NCBI RefSeq assembly: GCF_006385795.1
Contig: NZ_VFSS01000004.1
Location: 1-49,906, forward strand
Source of the DNA: [Mycoplasma] falconis
GTDB lineage: Bacteria; Bacillota_I; Bacilli_A; Mycoplasmatales; Metamycoplasmataceae
Direction of reading: 5' to 3'
Length of the DNA stretch: 49,906 nucleotides
In this document: piece after piece, positions 20,032-32,769 of the stretch
Layout: every line of letters starts with the position of its first letter
Numbering within the stretch: position 1 is the stretch's first letter
Notes under the pieces: model-generated
What the model was told of the DNA's origin: nothing
The model's database searches: none
What the model saw: only the letters and a program-made list of their open reading frames with translations
Made by a program: the position numbers and the translations under genes

Positions 20032-20652
20032 ATGAAGGTTTACTTATTTGGCAAAATTATGCATATTAACACTAACTATTTAATTTTAGATCACGCCGGC
20101 ATCGGAGAATTAATTTACGTTCCTAATATATCGCGTTTTAAAAAAGACGAATTAAGAAAAATTTTTATATGTAATATTTCAAATGAATATACAAACACTA
20201 CTTATGGGTTTGACAATTTTAAGGAATTAGTTTTATTTGAAGATTTAATCGCTTTATCAGGCATTGGACCTAAAATTGCTTTATCAATTTTAAATAACGG
20301 TTGAGAAAATGTATTATCTTGAATAGCAAATAGCGAAGTTAAAAATTTAAGCAAGTTGCAATTTGTATCTAATAAAATCGCTAACAATATTGTTTTTACA
20401 TACAGTGAGAAATACAAAAAGTTTTTAAATAAATTAAGTGAAGATGATGAAACAAAATTTAAAGAAAAAATTGAAACATCTAAAAATAAAAGTCAGTTTG
20501 AAGAAACTATGAAAATGTTAGGTTTTAAATATAATCAAATTAAATACGCTTTGGAAAATATTACATTATCAGATAATATCGAACAATGCGTTGAAAATGC
20601 TATCAAAGTTATTAGCTTAAAACAACAAAATGAACCAAGAGTTCAGGGTTAA
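20032..20652 (+). CDS. ruvA: Holliday junction branch-migration protein RuvA
   Basis: 206 residues, normal length. RuvA holds Holliday junctions for the RuvB motor. The OB-fold start is KVYLFGKIMHI; a helix-hairpin-helix ALSGIGPKIALSILNNG is clear, and the small C-terminal domain that binds RuvB is present. AGGAGG precedes the ATG. The end overlaps the ruvB start by 23 bp. Two TGA codons are Trp. It opens a rightward cluster continuing to rnr. Confidence 0.94.
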
Positions 20653-21580
20653 TACTTTTGATGATTTTATTGGTCAAGAAAAATTAATTAAAACATTAAA
20701 AATAATTATCGCTTCAGCAAAAGAGCAAACTAGACCAATAGATCATTTATTATTTTACGGACCGCCAGGATTAGGTAAAACTAGTCTTGCTAAAATTATT
20801 GCAAACGAACTAAATGGTAGCATTGTTTATGTACAAGGACCAATGATTGAAAAGAAAAGTGATATTTTAACTATTTTTTCTTCAATTAAAGATAATGACA
20901 TTATTTTTATTGACGAAATTCATAGTATTAATAAAAACGTTGAAGAATTATTTTATTCAGCTTTAGAAGATCGGGTTATTGACATTGCCTTAGGTGTAGA
21001 AGGCAATAAAAAAATAATGCGTCTTAATTTAAAAAACTTTTCTTTAATTGGTGCTACAACAAAATTAAATTTAGTTTCTAAACCACTTAAAGATCGGTTT
21101 GGCTATATAGGAAAATTGTTGCCCTATAATAGCGAAGAAATTAAAAATATAATTTTAAATTCAGCAAAAAGAAATAATATAAGTATCACGGAAGAAGCGG
21201 CAAATTATATTGCTATTCATTCACGACAAACACCAAGAATTGCTAACAATCTTTTAAAAAGAGTTAACGATTTTTCTATCTTTAACAAACAAGATAAAAT
21301 TACAGTGCAAATTGTAAAAAATTCCTTTAAATATTTAGACGTGCATATGTTTGGATTGTATCAACCACAAATAGAATATTTAAAAACATTAAAAAATATT
21401 TTTAAAGAAAAATTTGCTTCTCTAGAAACTATAAGTTCAATTACACGTGATGATAAATACACGATTTTAAACGAAATTGAACCTCTTTTAATAGTAAATA
21501 ATTTAATTGAAAAAGGACCAAGAGGCAGAAGAATTACAAAAGAGGGAAGTAAATACCTAAGTGATCTAGATATTATTTAA
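20630..21580 (+). CDS. ruvB: Holliday junction helicase RuvB
   Basis: 316 residues, AAA+ ATPase. Walker A GPPGLGKTS is at 44-52, Walker B IIFIDEIH near 92, sensor LIGATTKL, and the arginine finger region near KDRFG. The winged-helix C-terminus includes RGRRITKEG. It drives branch migration with RuvA. The start lies inside ruvA, so translation is coupled. No ruvC follows; RuvC is commonly absent from mollicutes. Confidence 0.96.
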   Translation: MNQEFRVNTFDDFIGQEKLIKTLKIIIASAKEQTRPIDHLLFYGPPGLGKTSLAKIIANELNGSIVYVQGPMIEKKSDILTIFSSIKDNDIIFIDEIHSINKNVEELFYSALEDRVIDIALGVEGNKKIMRLNLKNFSLIGATTKLNLVSKPLKDRFGYIGKLLPYNSEEIKNIILNSAKRNNISITEEAANYIAIHSRQTPRIANNLLKRVNDFSIFNKQDKITVQIVKNSFKYLDVHMFGLYQPQIEYLKTLKNIFKEKFASLETISSITRDDKYTILNEIEPLLIVNNLIEKGPRGRRITKEGSKYLSDLDII

Positions 21581-21601
21581 ATATTTATAATATTTATTTT
21601 G

Positions 21602-21607
21602 TATAAT
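21602..21607 (+). promoter_or_regulatory. -10 box TATAAT upstream of secDF
   Basis: TATAAT 9 nt before the secDF ATG with no ribosome-binding site between. A second TATAAT lies at 21586-21591. Confidence 0.5.
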
Positions 21608-21616
21608 TTAAAAATT

Positions 21617-24292
21617 ATGAAAAAGGCAAAGTTTATTAGCAATAAATTTAGGTGAATAATTAATATATTTGTAATAATAGCAATGATATTAACCGTAATC
21701 TTTGGCGGTCTTTTTTATTTATCACCTAAACTCAAACAACAAAACACCGATATTTTAAAAAGCAATATCGCTTTAAAAATTAATATTAATGATGACGATA
21801 AATATAAAAATTTTAATAACAAGGATGTTTTGAGTTATACAAAAGCTTATTTGGAAAACGAAAGTGAAATTTTGTCTTCTAATTACACCATAAATGTTAA
21901 TAGCAAGGAAACTCTTGACATTTCAAGTATTAAAGATAAAACTGATTTAGATAAGGATAGATTGATAAATTCACTAGAAAAAAAAACTTATTTAACAGTT
22001 ACTGATAAAGATGGAAATCCTTTATTTTACAAAGGTATTTACATTCCGAAATATTATGCAGCTGACATGCCTGAAAGTAATAAAAAATTTACTTTGAAAG
22101 ATTTTATTAATGAAGGCTCAGAAAACTTTAATATGAGTTTGCAGGCAAACCCAGCAAGTTTAAGTAACAAAAACGGTTTAACAAATCGTGTTGAAATAAA
22201 ATTAGACCAAAAAGGTTGAGATCAATTTGTCAAAATGACTAACGAATACTATTTAATGTATTCATATTCATTACAACAACAAAATCAAGAATATGATCCA
22301 AAAGACAATCCTGCTAATAAAGTTTATTTTTGAATTAATTTAGAAGAATTTATTCAAGAAGCTAAAACAAATTACCCAGAAGAATGAAAAGCTTCAGGAG
22401 AAAACCCAGTAAACTTTGCCTATATCAATAATCAATCAGCTCCTAAGGCGATTTATAAAACCGATTCAAACGGTCAAAAAAATTTAGAAAGAGTTGACAA
22501 TCCTGTTTTAAAATACCATCAAATTAACGCTCGTAAATATTTAATTAGTTCGATAGTACCATGAGGATTACTATCAAAAGATAAGTTAAGTTCTTCATTT
22601 ACTTTATTAAACAATAACAAACAAGGCTTAACAGACAAAGAATTAGCTAATGCAATTAATTTTGCTTATGCCCCATTTTCTTTAAAAGAAGAATATTCAT
22701 ATTTTGAAAAATCTAAAAAAGCTGGTAATTTATATCTAGTAGCAATTTCAATTATTTTTGCATTATTTGCAGTATTCTTGATAGTCAGATTTAGAGTATT
22801 TGGTTTAATAGCAACAATTTTAATTAGTTTATTTATGTTTGTTGTTTTAAGCATAATATCTGCATTCGGAATAACAATTAATCCAATAGTAGCATTTACA
22901 TTATTAATATCTTTCTTTATAGGTTTTTTAATTTTAAACAACCATTTAGAAATATTTAAACGCGAAACCTTACAAGGCGGAAACGCAAATAAAGCGATTA
23001 AAAAATCTAACAAAAATGGTCTTATTTCTAATTTAGATGCATTAGTAGGTTTAACAATTGTTTCATTAATAGCAATTTTTATAAATGTTGCATATATCAA
23101 TACAATAGGGATAATTATGTTTATTTCCATCTTTGCAATGTTGATATTTGCAAATATAATTCCGCTTTTACTATTTAGAAGTATTGTAAAAACAGAAAGC
23201 TTTGATGATAAATTAAAACTATTAGTTTGAAATAGTTCCAAATTAAATGTTTTAAATGAAAAATTCGATTTAATTAAAAAAGCTAAATATTACTTTATTG
23301 GTTTTGCTTTATTCATAATAATGTCTTTAATTTTTATCGGCATTTATAGCGGTGCTTTTAGTTCATCTGTCAATGGTTTATATTTAAGTTCACAAGCAAG
23401 TCAAAATTACGAGCTAGTAATCGGATCTCAAAACAACAATTTAAAAATTAATTTAGATCAAGCTTTAAAAATTTCACAACTTATTAAAGAAAAGAATGTG
23501 GCTTTAAGTGTCGAACCAATTTTAAACAATATTCAAGAGCAAACTTATTTAATTAACGTGATAAGCAAAAACGATTTAACCGATATATTTAATAATTCTT
23601 TATTATCAGATATTCAATCAATATTAAATACTCAAGATAAAATTTCATTTGTTTCTTATCAATTATCTTCAGAATCAATAGTCAAAGATACAGGATTTGT
23701 AATTTTATTAATAGTACTTTCATTAATATTTAATTTCATTTATATGACAATTAGATATTCATTGGTAAATGCGATTATTTTAGTTATTAAAAATGTATTA
23801 GTATTTATTTCAATTTTTGCTTGAATGTTTATTACTTACACTCAATTTAATTATTCTATTTTTGGAGTATTTATTTTAATTACAATGTTTAACGTGGTTG
23901 ATGACTATATGTTATCATCTCAATTAAAAGGAGAATTTAGCCACGATTTAACAACTAAAAACTTTATTTACAGTAAAGAAGATTTAAGCAAAATGTTTAA
24001 ATTATTTGCAAATCAAATTTTTGTACGTAATTTATTTACATTTTTATTTGCTATTGTATTTATAATTGCAAACTTAAATTTAATTACAGATTTAAATTCT
24101 ACTTTTGTTTTAGGATTTAGTTTTGGTTTAATTTCAACAGCGTTTATAAACCAATTCTTAATAACTTATATTTGAATGAAACTTTTAAATAGAAAATATC
24201 AAATAAAAGAAAAAAGAATTAAAAACAAATACTGAAAAACAGAAAAAATTGAAGAACAAACATTTATTGGTATTAACGATTTTTCTATATAG
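21617..24292 (+). CDS. secDF: Fused protein-export protein SecDF
   Basis: 891 residues with numerous TGA-Trp codons. SecDF uses the proton gradient to help pull secreted proteins out. It has one N-terminal membrane segment, a large outside domain (about 45-365), then five SecD membrane helices; the SecF half repeats this with a shorter outside loop (about 590-690). SecD helix 4 reads GFLILNNHLEIFKR, aligning with the family DANVLIFER but with Asn441 in place of the conserved Asp. In SecF the FNVVDDYML segment keeps the Asp (Asp762). The family's GLDLKGG strand is not recognisable. It lies 36 bp after ruvB with its own probable promoter and 8 bp before hisS. Confidence 0.9.
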
Positions 24293-24300
24293 GAGGTTAT

Positions 24301-25554
24301 ATGTTTAACCGTTTAAAGGGCACAAAAGATATATATGGTCTTGAATTAAAAGTAGTTAATTATATTAAAGAGATGTTTTTTAATGTTTCAAAAAAATATA
24401 ATTGCGAAGAAATTCAAACACCGATTATTGAAGATATTAATTTATTTATCAGGTCAGTCGGTGAAACGAGTGATATTGTAAGCAAAGAAATGTATGCCTT
24501 TGAAGATTTGGGCGGTAGAAAAATCGCATTAAGACCAGAGGGAACAGCATCTGCTATTAGAGCTTTTTGCGAAAACAGAATTAACAATATGGAATGAGGT
24601 AGGTTTTCTTATTTTGGGCCTATGTTCCGTTATGAAAGACCACAAAAAGGACGTTATAGACAATTTCTTCAAGGTGGAATAGAATTAATAGAAAATAAAA
24701 GCTCATATACTAATTTGGAAATTATTAAATTAGCTGTTGATTTTTTAGAAGCAATTAAAGTTAAAGATTATATTTTACAAATTAATAATTTGGGTTCTTT
24801 TGAAACTAGAAACAAATACATTAGTGAACTAAAAAAATATTTTGAAAACTATAAAGATCAATTAAACGAAATTTCAAAAATAAGATTAGAAAAAAATGTT
24901 TTAAGAATTTTGGATGATAAAGAAGAAATTCAAAAAGAGTTTGTTAAAAATGCTCCTAAATTATTAGATTTTTTATCAAGTGAAGAAAAACAAGATTTCC
25001 AAGACCTTTTAAATCTTTTAGAAAAATTTAATATCAATTATCAAATAAACCCATATTTAGTAAGAGGGTTAGATTATTACAACGATATTGTGTTTGAATT
25101 TGTATCAAATTCAGAAGCATTAGGTTCTCAATCAACCATTTTAGCCGGTGGAAGATATGACGGTATGATTAAGGAATTTGGCGGTCCTGATATCGGATCA
25201 ATCGGATTTGCTTTCGGTGTGGACCGGTTATCCGAAATTATTACTTTTAACATCGATAATTATGAAGAGTTGTTGGAAGATAATTCAATTTTAATTGGAT
25301 GACAAAACGAAGAAGATAAGGATTTTATTTTAAAAGTTGCTTATGAAATTAGAAAAGAATTTAATGTTAAATTAATTAACAAGCAAATTTCAATTAAAAA
25401 TTTATTTAAAAATCAATTTAAATTTAAACCTAAATATTTAATTTTTAAAGAATTAAATACAAAAGAAAAAGAATTAAAAGTTAAAACATCAGAAAAAGAA
25501 TTTATATTTGAATATAACGACATTGAAGATTTTAAAAAAGCTATAAAGGAATAA
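24301..25554 (+). CDS. hisS: Histidyl-tRNA synthetase
   Basis: 417 residues, class II synthetase. It charges tRNA-His. Start FNRLKGTKDIYG matches the family (RGTxD). Motif 2 is MFRYERPQKGRYRQF, and the histidine-specific block is LVRGLDYYNDIVFEF. Motif 3 is GSIGFAFGVDRL. A degenerate C-terminal anticodon domain follows. Two TGA-Trp codons. AGGAGG precedes the ATG; it ends 2 nt before aspS. Confidence 0.96.
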
Positions 25555-25556
25555 TT

Positions 25557-27230
25557 ATGAAAAAGTATTACTGTGGAAATTTAAATATTGAAAATGTAGG
25601 CGAAAAAGTCGCTCTATATGGTTGAATTGCCAATAAAAGAAAATTTAAAAAACAAACTTTTATTGATTTAAGAGATTCAAGTGGTCTTATTCAAATTATT
25701 TTAGAAAATGTAAGTGATCCTTTATTAACAAAAGAAAGCTGCATTAAAGTCGAAGGTATTATTCAAAAAAGATTAGAAGCTAACCCAGAAATGAAAACTG
25801 GGGAAATAGAACTTTTAGTTGATAATTATGAAATATTAAACTCTTCAAAACAATTACCTTTCGATATAAATACCAAAGCCGAAAACAATGCTAATGAAGA
25901 TTTAAGATTAGAATATCGTTTTTTAGATTTAAGACAACCTAAAATGCTAGAAAACCTTAAATTAAGACATAAATTGCTTTTATTAGTAAGACAATTTTTT
26001 GACAAACACGGCTATATAGAAGTTGAAACACCAATTTTAGGTAAATCAACCCCAGAAGGAGCTCGTGATTATTTAGTTCCAACTAGAAGAAAAGGTCGTT
26101 TTTTTGCACTTCCTCAATCTCCACAATTATTTAAGCAACTTTTAATGGCGGCAGGTTTCGAAAAATACTTCCAAGTAGCAAGAGTATTTAGGGATGAAGA
26201 TTTAAGAAAAGATAGACAACCAGAATTTACTCAATTAGATATTGAAATGTCTTTTGGTTCTCAAGAAGAAATTTTTGCTTTATGTGAAAATCTTTGAAAG
26301 GAAGTTCTAGAACAATTAGGCTTTAAAATTCAAACTCCTTTTGCTAGAATGAATTATTTTGATTCAATGGCAAAATACGGAAACGATAAACCCGATACAA
26401 GGTATGAATATTTAATTAATGATTTAAGTAAAGAATTGGCTGATGAATATAATTTAAAATCAGTTAAAGCCATTATTTTTGATCGTGATATAAATGAAAA
26501 TATCAAGATAGTAGAAGAAACCTTTAAGAAAAACAATGGTCAAAAATTAGATATTTTAGCATTAGAAAGTCCAGAAGGTAAGATAAGAAAAACCTTGGCT
26601 GAATTAGCTAATAAACAAGGAATTAAAAAAGCATGAGCAATAGTATCAGCTAGCGATTATGAAGAAGATGCTTTAAAATCATTAGGAGCAATTAGAACCT
26701 TATTAAATGAACTTTATAATTTAGCCGATCCAAACAAATTAAACTTTTTATGAATTGTAAATTGACCAATGTTTGAATACGATAGAGAAACTCAAACATA
26801 TGCTCCTGCTCATCACGCTTTTACACAATTTGATGAAAGTACTTTACAATATTTAGAAAACAATGAACTAGATAAAGTAAGAGCAAAATCATACGACTTA
26901 GTTTTAAATGGTTTTGAATTGGGTTCAGGATCAATTAGAATTCACGATCTAAAAACTCAAAAAATGATGTTTGATATTCTTAAAATATCTGAAAAACAAC
27001 AACAAGAAAGATTTGGTTTCTTTTTAAAATCATTTGAATATGGTTTACCACCACACAATGGTGTTGCATTTGGTATTGAAAGAATTTTAATGATTTTAAC
27101 TAACTCATTATCAATTAGGGATGTTATCGCATTTCCTAAAAATGCAAAAGGAGTTGATTTATTAACCAAAGCTCCTTCTGACGTTACAAAAGAACAATTA
27201 GATGAATACGGTTTAGAGTTAAAAAAATAA
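25557..27230 (+). CDS. aspS: Aspartyl-tRNA synthetase
   Basis: 557 residues of the bacterial form. An N-terminal OB-fold anticodon domain (GWIANKRKFKKQTFIDLRD) leads to motif 1 and LEYRFLDLRQ. Motif 2 lies in FQVARVFRDEDLRKDRQPEFTQ-type sequence with the catalytic Arg and Glu. A shortened GAD-type insertion is at about 280-360. Motif 3 is VAFGIERILM. Several TGA-Trp codons. It starts 2 nt after hisS; hisS-aspS pairing is common in Firmicutes and mollicutes. Confidence 0.96.
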
Positions 27231-27245
27231 AAATAAGGAGGAACT

Positions 27246-27497
27246 ATGAGCGTTGGAGCAATAGTTTTAATAGTTGTTTTAATGATAATTTCATTAGCTA
27301 TAATTGGAATTTCATTTATGATGGCACCAGATTCTAATAGTTTTAGTGGTGCTTTGGTTGGAAGTAATGACCTAGACTTATTTAAGGTTTCAAAAGAAAG
27401 AGGCATTAAAAAAGTTTTAAAATGATCAATGATTACTTTAGGTGCCTTATTATTTATATTTGCCATTGTTTTAAGGGTTGTAATTCAAAATGGATAG
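27246..27497 (+). CDS. secG: Preprotein translocase subunit SecG
   Basis: 83 residues with two membrane helices (about 3-27 and 60-80) separated by a Gly/Ser/Asn loop ending in an FKVSKERGIKK segment, the normal SecG layout. One TGA-Trp. An AGGAGG ribosome-binding site precedes the ATG, and the end overlaps rnr by 8 bp. SecG-rnr pairing is common in related bacteria and supports the call. Confidence 0.85.
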
Positions 27498-29631
27498 TAA
27501 TTTAAAAAATAAATTTAAAACACCTAAATTTAAAGTAAATCAACAACAACTATTAGAATTTATTCAAAACAATGAACCTGTTGCTTTTTTAGACTTAGCT
27601 AAAAAACTAAAAGTTCCTTCTATTTTTAACAAAGAATTAACCGTTTTATTAAATGAATTAATTAAAGATAATAAGATAGAAATAAATCGTGATAACAAAT
27701 ATATTGCGATTTATTTTGTTAAAGAAATAGAAACGAATATTGCAATAACTAACAAAAGACTGGGTTTTATTGACTTTGAAGATCAAGGCGAACCAAAAAG
27801 TGCTTTTGTAGCTCCGTTTCAAATTAAAAATTGTTTAAGTAATGATTTGGTATTAGCAGATATTTTTTATTACTATAACGATAAAAAAGAAATTTTATAT
27901 AAAGCTAATATTAAAAAAGTTTTACAACACAGTAGAAACATCATTGTTGGCACCATTAAAAAGGCTAATAATAAAGTTTATTTTACGCCAATGGACGAAA
28001 AAGACAAAGGTAATTTTGAATTTATAGCTGATGCAAAATCCTTAGAAAAACTAACCGAAAAAGATGTTATAAGCTGTGTAATTTTAAAACCAAATAATAA
28101 AAACATTGCTATTGGTTTTAAAAAAATTATCGGCAATGTCGAAGATAAAGAATTTGTTATTAAAAAGATAATAGCAACCAATGAAGTAAACACTTCTTTT
28201 AATCAAGAAGTTTTAAAAGAAGTAAAAAATATTAGTCAAGAAGTAACACCAAGAGAAATAAAAGAAAGAAAAGATCTACGAGATTTAATGACGGTTACTA
28301 TTGACGGTTTAGACACTAAGGATTTTGACGACGCTATTTCTTGTTATCAATTAGAAAACGGCAATTGAAAATTATTTATTCATATTGCAGACGTTTCTTA
28401 TTATGTTAAAGAGGATTCTGAAATTGACAAAGAGGCTTTAAAAAGAGGAACAAGCATATATTTACCAGATAAAGTTATACCAATGCTTCCTTTTGAATTA
28501 TCTAACGGTATTTGTTCTTTAAATCCCAATGTAGATAGAGCTTGTTTAACTTTAGAATTAGAAATTGATAAAGATGGAAATAATGTTTCTAGTGATATAT
28601 ATGCTAGTGTAATTAATTCTAATTACCGTTTGACTTATAATGAGGTAAATGATTACTTTAATAATAAAAATAATGTTCCTCAAGAAGTTTCTAAAATATT
28701 AGATGCGTCTAGAGATTTATCTAAAATTATTAGACAAAAAAAACTAGAAGAAGGTTATGTTGATTTTGAAATCAAAGAACCTAAAATTATAATGGATGGT
28801 GATCAAGTCATTGATATTAAAATTCGCGAAGAGGGAGAAAGTGAAAAACTAATAGAAGATTTCATGGTCAGAGCCAATGAAACTGTTGCTGAAATGATGA
28901 CCCAAAAAGAAATACCTTCTATTTATAGAATTCATGATAAACCGGAAAACGAAAAATTATTAAATTTACAAGATTTAATCAATTTTAGCGGTTATAAAAA
29001 TATTAATGTACCTTTTGATGGTCAACCTAAATCTTTTGGCGAAATGATAGCTAAAATTAAAAATAATGGCTTTGATGACTATATGAAAATGGCAATGTTA
29101 AGAACCATGCAAAAAGCTGTTTATTCTTCTGACAATATTGGTCATTTTGGATTAGCTTCAAAAGCTTATTCTCACTTTACAAGTCCAATTAGAAGATATC
29201 CAGACTTACTATTACACCGTTTAATTAGAAAATATATTTTTGAAAAACAAAAAATTGATGAAGATAATAAAGAAGAAATTAAACATAAAATTGAAGAGAT
29301 AGCTATTAAAAATTCAGAATCTGAAAAAACGGCAGTTACTGTTGAAAGAGATATTGTTGACGTTAGAAAATCAGAATTTTTTGAAAAATTTATTGGTAAA
29401 ACTTTTAATGCAACTTTAGTTAGTGTTGAAAAATTTGGAGTATTTTTTAACATCGAAGAATTTCAAACAAGCGTATTAATTAGATACGATGATATTGAAG
29501 ATAATATGCAAAAAGTATCAAACTTTGAAGCCAAAGGTATGACTAAAACCTTAAAAGTTGGAAAAAAATATTTAATTATTATTACCTCAGTGGAAAAAGA
29601 AAAAGGTAATATAAACGCTAAGTTAGCATAA
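27490..29631 (+). CDS. rnr: Ribonuclease R (RNB-family exoribonuclease)
   Basis: 713 residues. It degrades structured RNA 3' to 5', and is the likely main exonuclease in mollicutes. Cold-shock domains occupy about 70-240. The RNB domain opens with TIDGLDTKDFDDAI, where the Asp residues bind metal, followed by IHIADVSYYV and later HFTSPIRRYPDLLLHR, the classic RNB signature. An S1 domain (NATLVSVEKFGVFFNIEEF) ends the protein. One TGA-Trp at about 293. It starts inside secG. Confidence 0.96.
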
Positions 29632-29673
29632 AAATCAGAGTTAGAATTTATATTAATTCTGCTCTGATTTTTA
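29631..29673. terminator. Bidirectional terminator after rnr
   Basis: Long imperfect hairpin: AAAATCAGAG pairs with CTCTGATTTT, and an inner TTAGAATT pairs with AATTCTG. It ends both rnr and the convergent membrane-protein gene, whose stop lies at its edge. Confidence 0.8.
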
Positions 29674-30600
29674 TTTATCAAATAAAGGTTTATTATTAGA
29701 TTTAAATTCAGGTTTTAATAAATCTTTTTTATTATAAATTTTAATATGGCAAACACCTTTTCAAAAATAAGCTAAACCAATACATAATAAACTACCTGAG
29801 ATTGGAATTAAAATATTAATGATAGTTTTAATTGCAACATTATCGCCGGCATATCCCATTGGATGAGAAAAATTTAAAAAGGGATAAATAATAACTTGGG
29901 TTTGTAAATAAATACTATCAATACCAGTAATATTACTTTGTTGTTCTGGTGTAGCTTGATTTAAAAATAATTCAGCTACTCTAATACCAGAAACAAATAG
30001 TAATAAAGCAAATAATCAATAAGATATCATCATTAAAAATGAATATAACATTGTTCTATGAGAAACAACTAAATTTTTACGGTTAATTATAAACATAATA
30101 ATCGCAATTAAGGGATTTAAAAAATGAACCGGTATTGTTAAAGCTATTCAAGCGGCATTAGCTTTTAAAAAACTTCAAAAATGAGGAGTAGTAAAAACAA
30201 AAGGAATAATAACACTTCAAAAAACAATAAAAGTTATTGAAATATAAACATTAGATAAAAATAACATTCTTTTAGTTCATAAATGTTTTGGCATTGCAGC
30301 ATAAGTAATAAGCGATACTCCGGCTAAAATATTTGTAATATAAGTAAAAGTAAATCTAACTTGAAGCAAACCACCTGAAATAGAAGGAAAAACACCTTTA
30401 TTAATTAGATCTTTAATCGTTTCAGGTTTAAGGTTGTTAATGTTATTATACATATCACTGGCAGTTGAAGGTCAAGAAGCAACAAACGTAGAAAATAAAA
30501 TAATTAAAATTGTAACGCCAACTCAAAAGGTCGCTAAGCGTTTTTTATCATTACTTTTAAAAGGAAAAAGAGATTTTGGTTTAACTGTTTCATTTTGCAT
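29671..30600 (-). CDS. Multi-pass membrane protein, unknown function
   Basis: 309 residues with many TGA-Trp codons. About seven membrane helices are visible, for example ATFWVGVTILIILFSTFVA, YISITFIVFWSVIIPFVF and IIMFIINRK; the ends are charged and cytoplasmic. Two outside loops are long. The layout resembles uncharacterised mycoplasma membrane families (DUF1600-like), but I cannot confirm this. The ATG lies 8 nt after a TATAAT. It stands alone between two terminators, upstream of nothing else on its strand. Confidence 0.8.
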
Positions 30601-30608
30601 AATTAAAT

Positions 30609-30614
30609 ATTATA
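30609..30614 (-). promoter_or_regulatory. -10 box TATAAT of the 309-aa membrane protein
   Basis: TATAAT 8 nt before the ATG. The -35 position falls within the fusA terminator hairpin. Confidence 0.55.
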
Positions 30615-30635
30615 TATAAAAAATAAGATAATAAA

Positions 30636-30659
30636 AAATAGCAACCAAAGTTGCTATTT
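30636..30659 (-). terminator. Terminator of the rpsL-rpsG-fusA operon
   Basis: 9-bp stem AAATAGCAA/TTGCTATTT with a CCAAAG loop and a T-run on the minus strand, 4 bp after the fusA stop. Confidence 0.8.
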
Positions 30660-30663
30660 AATA

Positions 30664-32757
30664 TTAATCTTCGTCTACTGAAACTTTACCACCACGTTTT
30701 TTGATGATTTCATCAGCTAAATTACGTGGTAATTTTTCATAGTGATCGAATCACATTTGATATGTTCCACGACCTGTGGTCATAGATCTTAGTTGAGTAG
30801 CATAACCAAACATTTCTGATAATGGGATATATGCTTTAATAACGTGTGCTCCATCATTTCTGGTTTCGTTGTCTCTAACTTGTCCACGACGTCTTGAAAT
30901 ATCTCCCATAACGTCTCCGAAGAAATCTTCAGGAACAACAACCGCAACGTCCATAATAGGTTCTAATAGAACTGTTCCTAATGCTTCACGACCTTTTGTC
31001 AATGATTTAGAAGCAGCAATTTTATATGCTAATTCAGATGAATCGACTTCATGGTATGAACCATCAAATAAAGTTGCTTTAACATCGATCATAGGATATC
31101 CAGCTAAAATACCAATAGCCATTTTTTCTTTCAATCCTTTTTCTATTGATTTAATGTATTCTTTAGGAATTTTTCCACCAACAATTTTGTCGATGAATTC
31201 AAATCCACCATCTGGGTTAGGTTCGTATTTAATTCATACGTGACCATATTGACCTTTACCACCTGATTGTTTCTTGTGGATACCTTCAACTTCGGCTGAT
31301 TTGGTAATGGTTTCACGGTATGAAACTTGTGGTGCTCCAACTGTAACTTCAACTTTAAATTCTCTTTTTAGACGGTCTACGATGATGTCTAGGTGTAATT
31401 CACCCATACCAGCAATAATAGTTTGTCCGGTTTCTTCATCGGTGTAGTATCTAAATGTAGGGTCTTCGGCAGCTAATCTTTGAAGAGCTAATGAAAGTTT
31501 TTCAGAAGCGTCTTTAGTTTTTGGTTCAATAGCTTGTGAAATAACTGGTTCAGGGAAATTCATGTTTTCTAGAACGATGTCTTTGTGTTTTTCGTCGATT
31601 AGAGTATCACCAGTTGTTGTGGTTTTTAAACCAACAGCAGCTGCAATATCTCCGGCTCTAACTTCGTCAATATCGGTTCTTGAGTTAGCGTGCATTAATA
31701 AAATACGGCTAAATCTTTCTTTTTCACCCTTAGTTGAGTTAAATACATATGAACCTTTGGTGATAACACCTGAATAAACTCTAAAGAAAGTTAAGTTTCC
31801 AACGAATGGGTCGTTCATAACTTTAAATGCTAATGATGAGAAAAATTCATCATCTGAAGCAGGGATAGCAATTTCTTGTTCACCTTTGTAAGCTTTCATA
31901 GCTGGGATGTCTAATGGTGATGGTAAATAATCAACAACAGCATCCAACATTAATTTAACACCTTTGTTTTTGAAAGATGTACCACAAACTACTGGGAAGA
32001 AGTCAGCGGTTAATGTAGCTTTTCTAATTGCTCTTTTTAACACGTCAGCTGGAATTTCTTCTTCAGCTAACATCATTTCCATAACGGTTTCATCAAAATC
32101 AGCAACAGCTTCAGCTAATGAATTTCTCATTAGAACTGCTTCATCTTTTAAGTGAGCAGGAATTTCAATTTCAGTAGCATTTTCTTCAACACCACCGTCA
32201 TATTGGTAGGCTTTCATTTCAACAAGGTCAATAATTCCGTTGAATTGTGATTCTTCCCCAATATTTAATTGAATAGCATGAGCGTTAGCTGCTAATAATT
32301 TTCCTAATGATTCAACAGAAGCTTTAAAGTTTGCTCCCATTTTATCCATTTTGTTAACATAAACAATTCTTGGGACTCTGTAGTTAGTTGCTTGTCTTCA
32401 AACAGTTTCGGTTTGAGGTTCAACTCCACTTTGAGCATCTAAAACTGCAACAGCACCGTCAAGTACACGTAATGAACGTTCTACTTCAATAGTAAAGTCA
32501 ACGTGACCTGGGGTATCGATAATGTTTAATCTTTTACCTTTTCAGTAAGCTGTAGTAGCAGCTGAGGTAATAGTAATACCTCTTTCTTGTTCTTGAACCA
32601 TTCAGTCCATTTGTGAAGCACCTTCGTGGGTTTCACCAATTTTATGAATTTTTCCTGTGTGGTATAAAACTCTTTCAGTTGTAGTAGTTTTACCAGCATC
32701 AATATGCGCCATAATACCGATATTACGGTAATCATTTAAATCATATTCTCTAGCCAT
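30664..32757 (-). CDS. fusA: Elongation factor G
   Basis: 697 residues, full length. The GTPase that drives translocation. G1 [16 protein letters not shown]2 near RGITI, G3 DTPGHVDFT and G4 NKMD are all seen; domains II to V follow with [14 protein letters not shown] and RGTYQM near the end. Several TGA-Trp codons. Third gene of the str-type operon (rpsL, rpsG, fusA). A plain AGGAATT serves as ribosome-binding site. Confidence 0.97.
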
Positions 32758-32769
32758 AAATAATTCCTA

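Noticed and set aside
22666..23241. Long minus-strand ORF of 191 codons inside secDF
   Set aside because: It mirrors the hydrophobic SecD helices on the other strand and has no ribosome-binding site; it is a shadow of secDF.
26957..27466. 169-codon minus-strand ORF over the aspS-secG junction
   Set aside because: No ribosome-binding site or homology, and both underlying plus-strand genes are secure.
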